Positions 1 through 6,176 of a DNA stretch of 34,641 nucleotides are shown here, in pieces (position 1 is the first letter of the stretch; each line of letters opens with the position of its first letter). Source of the DNA: Candidatus Rokuibacteriota bacterium. GTDB taxonomy: Bacteria > Methylomirabilota > Methylomirabilia > Rokubacteriales > CSP1-6. The notes under the pieces were generated by a model. It saw nothing but the letters and a program-made list of their open reading frames with translations, ran no database searches and was not told the DNA's origin. Both the position numbers and the translations under genes were made by a program. The DNA lies in assembly GCA_030647435.1 (NCBI GenBank), contig JAUSJX010000175.1, positions 1-34,641 on the forward strand, written 5' to 3'.

Positions 1-264
1 GAGGAAGAGGAAGACTGGACCGTCGTCATCCGTTCGCCATACGATCGCCTGGGCGTCGACGGGGCACCCCTGGGGCGGGTTGAGATGCAGCGTCACAAGC
101 GAAGCGTCTTCCAGCCGCTCCCCGAGGCGCAGCTTGACGCCGAATTGACTCACGTCAATCGTCCTGCCGTGAAGCACCCGATCGTCCAGCTCCACGACCA
201 CCGGCCAGTTGACCTTGGCCCGTGGTCGTCGACGCGACTCCGACCGCCGCAATTTGCCGCGCAT
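1..264 (-). CDS. PilZ-domain protein (3' end beyond the window)
   Basis: This gene is read leftward off the window edge; 88 codons are visible from an ATG at 264-262. The N-terminal half shows the two PilZ signatures for cyclic-di-GMP binding: an RxxxR arm (R11 to R15) and a DxSxxG motif (D37, S39, G42, in DVSQFGVKL), followed by PilZ-like beta strands. The family acts as a cytoplasmic c-di-GMP receptor, often controlling polysaccharide synthesis or motility. A purine-rich Shine-Dalgarno sequence (GGGGGA) lies about 7 nt before the ATG. A candidate sigma-54 promoter sits 27-40 bases upstream. Whether other domains follow PilZ cannot be seen. The EPS locus nearby makes a polysaccharide-related role plausible, but that is inference. 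Confidence 0.85.
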   Translation of the reverse strand, partial: MRGKLRRSESRRRPRAKVNWPVVVELDDRVLHGRTIDVSQFGVKLRLGERLEDASLVTLHLNPPQGCPVDAQAIVWRTDDDGPVFLFL

Positions 265-288
265 GAGAGTTCCCCCGCTGTGAATCTG

Positions 289-305
289 TAGCAAGCGACG
301 TACCG
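289..305 (-). promoter_or_regulatory. Candidate sigma-54 (-24/-12) promoter for the PilZ gene
   Basis: On the minus strand the sequence CGGTACGTCGCTTGCTA has GG (304-303) and GC (292-291) separated by exactly 10 bases. The -12 half TTGCT matches consensus; the -24 half CGGTAC differs from TGGCAC at two positions. The predicted transcription start is near 280, about 15 bases before the ATG at 264, leaving room for the Shine-Dalgarno. Only the match and its spacing are seen; use is inferred. Confidence 0.45.
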
Positions 306-312
306 TCGTCGC
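295..312. repeat. Inverted repeat overlapping the candidate PilZ promoter
   Basis: GCGACG (295-300) and CGTCGC (307-312) form perfect 6-bp arms around a 6-base spacer. It overlaps the candidate -24 region, so it could be an operator. A small terminator for leftward transcription is also possible, but there is no T-tract. Low certainty. Confidence 0.3.
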
Positions 313-400
313 CGGCTGATGGACATGCTACAAAATCCGCTACTTGTGGAGCACTCAAGGATGCCGCCACGCTTCTGTATGGCGCTTGTCGTCGCATCAC

Positions 401-440
401 CGACGAATCTTGGAGGGTCAGGACGAATTTTGGAGGATCA
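401..440. repeat. Two tandem 20-bp repeats with GACGAAT core
   Basis: Bases 401-420 and 421-440 are two adjacent 20-bp units agreeing at 17 of 20 positions; each contains GACGAAT followed by a TTGGAGG-type stretch. They lie in non-coding DNA just downstream of the acs remnant. Arrays of ~20-bp repeats occur at the ends of IS21-type and related transposons, so this could be a transposon-end scar. It could also be a regulator binding site. No transposase is visible nearby. Confidence 0.5.
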
Positions 441-498
441 GAAGGATGGATGGTCACGCTTGCCATCGCCCGGCGGTGCTGCTCCCGGAACGGATTCC

Positions 499-832
499 TC
501 AGCGCGCCTCGGGGATGGCCCTGACGCCGCCCGGATTGTCGAGGGAGGAGAGATTGCCCGGATCCTTGCCGAGGTGGCTCGCGCGGATCACCCAGCCGCA
601 GCACGGCGAAGCAGACCACGGCCTCGCCCTTGATCTCGTGGGGCACGCCGACCGCCGCAGCCTCGGCCACCGCCGGATGGCTCACCAGCACCGACTCGAC
701 CTCCGCCGGCCCCACGCGCTTGCCCGCGATCTTCAGCGTCTCGTCCGAGCGCCCGGTAACGAACCAGAAGCCGTCCGCATCTATACCGGGATTTCCGATA
801 TGGACCGATTCGGCCTCCGTGGCGGCATCCAC
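499..832 (-). pseudogene. acs: Remnant of acetyl-CoA synthetase (C-terminal part, internally deleted and frameshifted)
   Basis: Read leftward from about 832, the translation is a clear AMP-forming acetyl-CoA synthetase C-terminal region: [20 protein letters not shown], then [23 protein letters not shown] and [11 protein letters not shown]. At about 590-600 the reading shifts frame and resumes as the enzyme's extreme C-terminus ([20 protein letters not shown]), ending at TGA 501-499. About 45 residues normally between these blocks are missing, including the segment that carries the conserved catalytic, acetylatable lysine. The N-terminal ~500 residues are absent too, and the residues just before the conserved block are decayed. 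This cannot encode a working enzyme. Compositionally different DNA starts right after it (response regulator at 887). Confidence 0.85.
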
Positions 833-886
833 GGAGCGGACCGTCCCGTCGGTCAGCTCGTCCTATCTTTAATTTCCACATCTCCC

Positions 887-1303
887 CTACTCGTTGACAG
901 GTTTCTTGGTATCTTGACGGACTGGCGGTGTACCGCAGTGTTCGTGGACGATACTCATCAAATAGTCCAAACTGACCGGCTTTTTGACTAGACCTTTGAT
1001 TTTCCCCGACTCCGTCATTACCTTCACCTCTGATTCATTAGGTGTTGCGGACACAATAACAATAGGAATTGAGGCAATCGTATGGGTTTGACTCGCTAGT
1101 TCGATAAATTCATAACCATTCATCTTAGGCATCATCAGATCGGTGAGGATTAAGCAGGGCACTTTTAGTTCCTTCAGAAGCGAAAACGCTTCTTCTCCGT
1201 TATTGGCCGTTCGGACTTCGTAGCCCTCTAATTCGATGGCCAATTGAAGCACTTCCCTAACCGATTGATCATCCTCCACAATGACGATTAAACTATGACT
1301 CAT
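887..1303 (-). CDS. Single-domain response regulator (CheY-like receiver)
   Basis: This 138-residue protein is only a receiver domain. It has the acidic pair D11-D12, phospho-acceptor D55 in LTDLMMPKMNG, S85 at the switch position, and K108-P109 at the end of beta-5. No output domain follows, so it would act through a partner protein, as a phosphate relay or by protein contact. The start at 1303 is set by an AGGAG Shine-Dalgarno (1312-1316) 8 nt upstream; a longer in-frame extension lacks receiver similarity and a comparable site. GC is clearly lower than in neighbours (26 of 60 bases in 961-1020), which suggests recent transfer. No histidine kinase is in the window. It sits between a broken acs remnant and the large sigma-54 regulator. 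Confidence 0.9.
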   Translation of the reverse strand: MSHSLIVIVEDDQSVREVLQLAIELEGYEVRTANNGEEAFSLLKELKVPCLILTDLMMPKMNGYEFIELASQTHTIASIPIVIVSATPNESEVKVMTESGKIKGLVKKPVSLDYLMSIVHEHCGTPPVRQDTKKPVNE

Positions 1304-1311
1304 ATTACATG

Positions 1312-1316
1312 CTCCT
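1312..1316 (-). promoter_or_regulatory. Shine-Dalgarno that fixes the response-regulator start
   Basis: AGGAG on the minus strand lies 8 nt before the ATG at 1303, favouring this start over an in-frame upstream extension. Confidence 0.6.
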
Positions 1317-1447
1317 TTTCTTGATGACCTATTCCGTGTCTCGAACTTGGTTGGGTGCTGATTCCATATCTTGCAAAGAACTCCCTTTGAGCCGGGATCT
1401 CCGTTATGGAGCCAATTTCTCATCCCTCCTGTGACACCAAGCCTGAG

Positions 1448-1464
1448 AGACGGCGGCACCGTCT
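1448..1464. repeat. Short inverted repeat in the gap between two minus-strand genes
   Basis: AGACGG and CCGTCT (6-bp arms, 5-base loop) lie in the 277-base gap between the large regulator (ending 1581) and the response regulator (starting 1303). It could be a weak terminator or an operator. No T-tract follows on either strand, so the call is tentative. Confidence 0.25.
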
Positions 1465-1580
1465 GGATCGCAGCCTCATGGAGCTCGGAGGCGACGGGAA
1501 CCCACGTCACCCCCGTGGAAAGTCTAACGTCGAACTGTCTACCAGGAGGGGAAGCTTACAGGAGCGTTGGTCGGGAGCTT

Positions 1581-4500
1581 CTAGACGCCCTTCTTGAGTT
1601 CGAGCGAGCCTTGAGCCGGTCCCTGCAGGTTGTCAGCCAGCTTCGCCGCGTGGGTAGCATAGAAGGGGACCTTCAGATCGCTGAACGCCCTCTGCGCGGC
1701 AGCCAGATGGGTCGCCGCCGCATCCGGTCGGCCCGATGCGTCGGCAATCACGGCCAGGTCGAGCAGGGTGCGGGCGCCCTCGTAGGCCGCGCCGATGGAT
1801 TGAAAAGCCTGACGGGCCCCCTCCAAATGGCCCTCTGCCTCAGCGAGGACGCCCCTGGCCCGGGCGATGCGGCCGAGGGCGCGCCGGGCCAGCGCCCCAG
1901 CGAACGGGAAGCCAAGCTCATCACTCAGGGCCAGTCCCTCCTCGGCCAGTTCCAGTGCCCGCTCCTCGTGCCCTCGCCCCAGGAGGGCCTCGCTCAGCCA
2001 GGCGCAGACTAATGCGTGCAGTGGTCGGCACTTCCACCCGAGGAATTTGTCATAGGCCTGTACCAAGACGTCGGCCGCTTGCTCCGGATCTTCCATCTCG
2101 AGGCAGGCGGCCCCCAGCCAGGCCCGAGCGACTGCTGTGGCCAGGGGGTCGGGCGCCAGTTCGACAGCGCGCCGGCAGGCCGCGACGCCTGCCTCCCAGT
2201 CTCCGCGGAGCGCGTGGGCCCACCCCTTCGCGAACCCGGTGAAGCACTCGAGCCGAGGATCGCCCGTCTCTCGCGCGACCTCCCACGCCGCCTCCTCCAC
2301 CTCGATGGCGCCCTCGAGATTTCCGGCGGCGATGCAGTTCATGCCTATGCCCCACATCGCTTGGCCTGTCCACCACCGCTCGCGCGGCTTGCGGAGCCGG
2401 GCGACCGCCGCCCGGCCGTCCTCGGTCCCCTCGCCGAAGCGTCCTGCCCAGAAACAGTCCAGCGCGAGCCCATGGCTCGCCATTGCCAGCGTGGTCGCGT
2501 CCCCGGAGCGGCCGGCCTCCGCCGCCGCCCGCCGGAGCCAGACCGCAGCCGGGGCCGCCTCTCCCAACAGGCCGTACGCTCCGGCAAGCGCCAGGAAGAA
2601 GGGTCCGGCAAGCCGCGGGTCCGTGAGGGCCTCAACGCAGTGCAGGTGGCGAAGCAGCAGGTCGCGGGCTCCCTCGAGCCGGCCAAGCTTCAAGAGGGGA
2701 TGGGCCTGGTGGGTCACCAGACCCACCATGAGCCGGTCGCGCTGAGCGCCGGCTGGCAGACGCGCCGCGTCCTCCAGTGCATGATCCAATACCGCCGCGG
2801 TGTCTCCGAGGGTGCAGTTCCGACCCGCCGTCTGGAGCACGTGCGGCAGGTAGGCGATCGCCTTCGCTGAATCGGCGCTCCTGCCGTAGTGGTAGGCGAG
2901 GAGCTCGTACACCTCCTGGAGCCTGCCGGCATGCAGCTCCTCGAGGGCCGCACCCACGGCCGCGTGCAGCGTCCGCCGCTCCTCGACAGGGAGGGATTCG
3001 TAGACGGCACGGCGCATGAGTGGGTGATTGCACTGCAGCACGGTCTCTCCGCGCCGGCTCTCCTCGTGGAGGAGCTCGTGCTTCCGAACCTCGGCCAGGA
3101 GGGGAGCGAGGCCTCGTGGCCTGCCCAGCACGTGTTCGACCAGACGCACCGGAGCCCAGTCGCCGATGACCGAGACGATCAGCAGCAGCCGACGGGCTCC
3201 GGCGCTCAGGCGGCTCATCCGCGGCAGCAGAGCCCCTTGGATGGCATCCGTCATTCTGAGCTCGTCGCCCTCACCCTGCTTCTCGACAGCGCCCCGAGCG
3301 AGCTCTTCAAGGAAGAACGGGTTCCCGTTCGCGGTGTCCAGGATCCGGTGGATCAGGCCCTTCGGCTGCAGCGAAGCCGGCAGAAGGGAGCGCAGGAGCC
3401 CGAAGCTCCTCCCGCGCGACAGCGGCTGCAAGCCGAACTGGGTTACGTACGGCCTGTCGCCCCACGGGAGCCGGTACCCGGGCCGATATGTTGTCAGCAG
3501 GAGAATTCGGGAGCTGGGCAGCTCCTGGCTGACAGAGAGCAGGAACTCCTCGGCGGTTCTCCCGGCCAGGTGCAGGTCATCGATGGCAATGACCAGCGGT
3601 GCACACCGGCTGCGTTCGACCGCAAACCGGCGCAGCATTTCGATGGTCCGGGCCCTGATCGCTTCGCGGCTGACCCCGGCCAGCCGTTCCGTGCCGGCCG
3701 AGACACCTGCGGCAGACAAGAGGTACGGGGCCCACTCGTCTGGATCGAGGCCCGCGTCCTCCAACCCATGGCGGACCTTCTCGCAGATGGTGCCGCCGCT
3801 GTCGCTCTCTGTGATCCCGTAGGCCTGCTGCAGGATCTGGATCACGGCATCGTTGACCATGGCGCCGTTGGAGGGGACGCATTCCGCGTCGCGATAGACG
3901 AAGCCCCTCTGGACCGCCCGCTGCCGGAACTCGCGCAGCAGTCGGGACTTGCCAATCCCAGCCTCGCCCACGATCCCGACCGCCCGCCCTTGGCCCTGCT
4001 CGACCTGATCGAGCAGGGCGTCCAGCATCGAGAGCTCGTGCTCCCGGCCCATAAAGGGCGCGAGCGGCTGGCCCGGCGCATGGCATCCCGCTCGCCGACG
4101 GCTGACGAGTCGGTACAGCGGATCCCGACCATCTCCCGGAGCCGCGACGGGCTCGAGCTCGAACTGTGCGTGGAGCAAACGCGCCGCGTCGGCAGCGACG
4201 AGGATGGACTGGGGCTCCGAATGCTCGAGCACAATCCCGAGCGCCACCGCTCCCGGCCGTTGTCGCCCCCCGGTCGTCTCCGGCGTATCGTCCCCGTCCC
4301 GGACCCGCGCCGTCGACACGTGCAGGGCGAGCTGCACGGTGAACGGGCTAGAGCCGTCCGGGTACCCGTCCGCGCCGGCCTTCTGCACGGCAAGGGCTGC
4401 GTTGGCTGCGCATGAGGGCCCGTCCTCCATATGGAGTCCATCAAAGCCGAAGCGGGCAAGCAGCTCGGCGCCGGTCATCCCCTCGACCCGCCCGCCGAAG

Positions 4501-5720
4501 CGCCGCACCTTGTCGGCGATGCTCTCCAGGACGCGGCTGACCTGGCCGGGATCAGTGCCCGCCTGCGATACCGAAGCAGCCAGGTAGACCCCCTGACGGG
4601 GCTGCCAGGTGTCCTCTGTCCATGCAGGCGCGCCGGGCCCGACCTTCCCCGACCTCTCACCAATCTTGCCGGGAGGCTTCCTTCCCGGTGCGAGGACCGT
4701 CCCGGCTTTCCCCGGGTAAAGCTCGAGCTTGGCGATCCGGTAGCGGAGGGTGTTGCGGGGCAGTCCCAGGTGAACAGCCGCGAGGGAGACGTTCCAGCCC
4801 GTCTCCCGGAGAGCCCCACGCAGCTTCTCCCGCTCGAAGCCCTCGACCGAGACCTTCAGTTGCGACCGTTCGGGCTCGCGAACGCCCTTCGCGGGCCCGG
4901 CAGGCGGGCGCAGACCAAGGAGGTCCGGTGTGATGATGGACACGTCTCCCGAAAGCAGGGCGACGCGTTCGAGCATGTTCGCCAGCTCCCGGACATTGCC
5001 CGGCCACGGATAGGCCAGGAGGGCCGCCTGTGCTTCTGCGGTCAGCACTTTCAGGGGCAGGTGGTATTCGGCGCACGCTCGTCCGAGGTAGTGCGCTGCC
5101 AGCAGCAGGATATCGCCGCCGCGCTCCCGCAGCGGTGGCATGAAAAGCGTCATGGCCGCCAGCCGGTGGTAGAGGTCCTCGCGAAAGGCGCCCTCGCGCG
5201 TGGCCGTGGCCAGGTCGATGTTGGTGGCGGCGATGACCCAGAGATCCACTACCTCGACGCGCGTACTCCCGAGCCGCCGGACCCCCCGCTCCTCCACCAC
5301 CTTGAGGAGCTTCGCCTGAAAGGTCCTGGGCAGCAGCCCCACCTCGTCCAGGAAGATCGAGCCGCCGCTGGCAGCATGGAAGAGGCCGAGCTTGGGTTGC
5401 TTTGCGTCGGTGAAGGCGCCACGCTCGAATCCGAAGAGCTCAGCTTCCAGCAGGGTCTCCGGGATGGCCAGGCAATCTGCGTCGATGAACGGCTGGCTCG
5501 ACCGCGCGCTCGCATTGTGGACAGCCCGTGCGAGGAGGCCCTTGCCTGTCCCCGTCTCACCCTGGATGAGCAGCGTCGGCAATCGCCGTGACGGCGACTG
5601 CCGACGCAGGAGGTGGGTAATCTGCTCGCGCAGCAGGATCATCCCCGGGCTTTCTCCGATCAAATCCTGTATGCCAACACCACGGGGATCCAGGAACCGC
5701 CCATGCTCGATCGCAGCCAT
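1581..5720 (-). CDS. Giant sigma-54 activator fused to degenerate cyclase-like, STAND-type ATPase and TPR-like regions
   Basis: This 1379-residue protein has an unusual domain order. Residues ~20-255 are a sigma-54 AAA+ activator: Walker A GETGTGKG (54-61), sigma-54 contact loop GAFTDA (101-106, usual form GAFTGA), Walker B SIFLDE (121-126). A Fis-type helix-turn-helix follows at ~303-330 (GWNVSLAAVHLGLPRNTLRY). Residues ~370-530 resemble a class III cyclase domain but read MTGAELLARFG where active enzymes have GD, so catalysis is unlikely. A second ATPase starts near 554 (PFMGREHEL) with Walker A GEAGIGKS (~583-590) and Walker B LVIAIDDLH (~707). Residues ~900-1379 are helical TPR-like repeats. 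No receiver or PAS domain precedes the AAA+ module, so sensing is probably C-terminal. It is divergent from the EPS operon and is a likely regulator of it (inference). The start at 5720 is chosen for its strong ribosome-binding site. Confidence 0.9.
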   Translation of the reverse strand: MAAIEHGRFLDPRGVGIQDLIGESPGMILLREQITHLLRRQSPSRRLPTLLIQGETGTGKGLLARAVHNASARSSQPFIDADCLAIPETLLEAELFGFERGAFTDAKQPKLGLFHAASGGSIFLDEVGLLPRTFQAKLLKVVEERGVRRLGSTRVEVVDLWVIAATNIDLATATREGAFREDLYHRLAAMTLFMPPLRERGGDILLLAAHYLGRACAEYHLPLKVLTAEAQAALLAYPWPGNVRELANMLERVALLSGDVSIITPDLLGLRPPAGPAKGVREPERSQLKVSVEGFEREKLRGALRETGWNVSLAAVHLGLPRNTLRYRIAKLELYPGKAGTVLAPGRKPPGKIGERSGKVGPGAPAWTEDTWQPRQGVYLAASVSQAGTDPGQVSRVLESIADKVRRFGGRVEGMTGAELLARFGFDGLHMEDGPSCAANAALAVQKAGADGYPDGSSPFTVQLALHVSTARVRDGDDTPETTGGRQRPGAVALGIVLEHSEPQSILVAADAARLLHAQFELEPVAAPGDGRDPLYRLVSRRRAGCHAPGQPLAPFMGREHELSMLDALLDQVEQGQGRAVGIVGEAGIGKSRLLREFRQRAVQRGFVYRDAECVPSNGAMVNDAVIQILQQAYGITESDSGGTICEKVRHGLEDAGLDPDEWAPYLLSAAGVSAGTERLAGVSREAIRARTIEMLRRFAVERSRCAPLVIAIDDLHLAGRTAEEFLLSVSQELPSSRILLLTTYRPGYRLPWGDRPYVTQFGLQPLSRGRSFGLLRSLLPASLQPKGLIHRILDTANGNPFFLEELARGAVEKQGEGDELRMTDAIQGALLPRMSRLSAGARRLLLIVSVIGDWAPVRLVEHVLGRPRGLAPLLAEVRKHELLHEESRRGETVLQCNHPLMRRAVYESLPVEERRTLHAAVGAALEELHAGRLQEVYELLAYHYGRSADSAKAIAYLPHVLQTAGRNCTLGDTAAVLDHALEDAARLPAGAQRDRLMVGLVTHQAHPLLKLGRLEGARDLLLRHLHCVEALTDPRLAGPFFLALAGAYGLLGEAAPAAVWLRRAAAEAGRSGDATTLAMASHGLALDCFWAGRFGEGTEDGRAAVARLRKPRERWWTGQAMWGIGMNCIAAGNLEGAIEVEEAAWEVARETGDPRLECFTGFAKGWAHALRGDWEAGVAACRRAVELAPDPLATAVARAWLGAACLEMEDPEQAADVLVQAYDKFLGWKCRPLHALVCAWLSEALLGRGHEERALELAEEGLALSDELGFPFAGALARRALGRIARARGVLAEAEGHLEGARQAFQSIGAAYEGARTLLDLAVIADASGRPDAAATHLAAAQRAFSDLKVPFYATHAAKLADNLQGPAQGSLELKKGV

Positions 5721-5723
5721 CTC

Positions 5724-5732
5724 TCCTCCTCC
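5724..5732 (-). promoter_or_regulatory. Strong Shine-Dalgarno deciding the start of the giant regulator
   Basis: On the minus strand GGAGGAGGA lies just before the ATG at 5720-5718. An in-frame ATG 18 codons further upstream (5774) has no comparable site and adds a Gly/Pro/Cys-rich tail without family similarity. Confidence 0.65.
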
Positions 5733-5822
5733 GGCTTGTCCGCACTTAGGCCACACGGGAGCACGCCCGTCCAAGGCGGGGGCCGAGTCTATTCGATAGT
5801 TCGCCAGTCTTCAATGGCCACC

Positions 5823-5869
5823 GACGAATCCCGGGCGATTCAGACGAATTGCTGGCGTTTGTGACGAAA
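5823..5869. repeat. Three GACGAAT/A motifs phased at exactly 20 bp
   Basis: GACGAAT begins at 5823 and 5843, and GACGAAA at 5863. The 20-base step is about two helical turns, so a protein could bind all three on one DNA face. They lie about 100-150 bp upstream of the giant regulator's start and 240-290 bp upstream of the EPS sigma-54 promoter, a normal distance for an enhancer-binding protein. The same heptamer and period occur at 402 and 422. An alternative is a transposon-end remnant. Confidence 0.5.
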
Positions 5870-6111
5870 ATCCAGCGACCGCTTCGGGATTCAATTCTTG
5901 TCGTGGCAGGCTGCGGCACCAAAAGCGGAGCCCAGTGGCCCGAGCCGCATACTCGTCCGCAAATGTTTGCACTGTGAATGTCGCTTCAGTTTACAAAACA
6001 CCATGATCGTCGAGTGAGGACCGTGCTCAAGGCAGTCGGAAAGTCTTACGTTCTCGGAAGATCTCTCTATTCACGAAGCTGAACTAATGAATTCAAATAA
6101 GGTCTTCGACA

Positions 6112-6128
6112 TGGCGCGTTGTTTGCTT
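6112..6128 (+). promoter_or_regulatory. Sigma-54 promoter of the EPS operon
   Basis: TGGCGCGTTGTTTGCTT has GG (6113-6114) and GC (6125-6126) exactly 10 bases apart. It matches the consensus TGGCAC-N5-TTGCW at all but one position (TGGCGC for TGGCAC; TTGCT exact). Transcription would start near 6137-6138, about 40 bases before the ATG at 6177. It agrees with two sigma-54 activators encoded on either side. EPS loci controlled by PrsR-type regulators are known to use sigma-54 promoters. Confidence 0.75.
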
Positions 6129-6152
6129 TATGTGAAGGCTCGTGAACATAAA
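6127..6152. repeat. Inverted repeat TTTATGT-N12-ACATAAA over the promoter start
   Basis: Perfect 7-bp arms at 6127-6133 and 6146-6152 flank a 12-base spacer. The left arm abuts the -12 element and the repeat spans the predicted transcription start, a position suited to a repressor operator or a 5' leader hairpin. It lies upstream of the chosen ATG (6177). Confidence 0.5.
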
Positions 6153-6176
6153 CCGCAACTTCGAGGGCACGGGACC

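Larger units (their letters stand above)
5721..6176. other. 456-bp divergent intergenic control region
   Basis: No convincing gene is seen between the giant regulator (minus) and the NtrC-type regulator (plus). The region holds the phased GACGAAT motifs (5823-5869), a small palindrome CTATTCGATAG (5789-5799), a sigma-54 promoter match (6112-6128) and an inverted repeat (6127-6152). No clear sigma-54 promoter was found for the leftward gene, and no rho-independent terminator was seen. Confidence 0.7.

Noticed and set aside
370-530. Reading 155-500 as the intact tail of the acyl-CoA synthetase
   Set aside because: The continuous frame past ~600 has no family similarity and antisense-overlaps nothing meaningful; the true C-terminal tail is in another frame and stops at 499.
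1340-1400. Possible sigma-54 promoter for the response regulator (TTTGCA preceded by AAGGGAG)
   Set aside because: GG and GC are off by one in spacing and the -24 half is poor.
5890-5925. TGGCAGGCTGCGGCAC resembling a sigma-54 promoter
   Set aside because: GG/GC spacing is one base short and there is no TTGC -12 box; the match at 6112 is much better.
6087-6176. In-frame upstream ATG for the NtrC-type regulator
   Set aside because: It lies upstream of the sigma-54 transcription start predicted at ~6137, has no Shine-Dalgarno, and adds residues with no receiver similarity.
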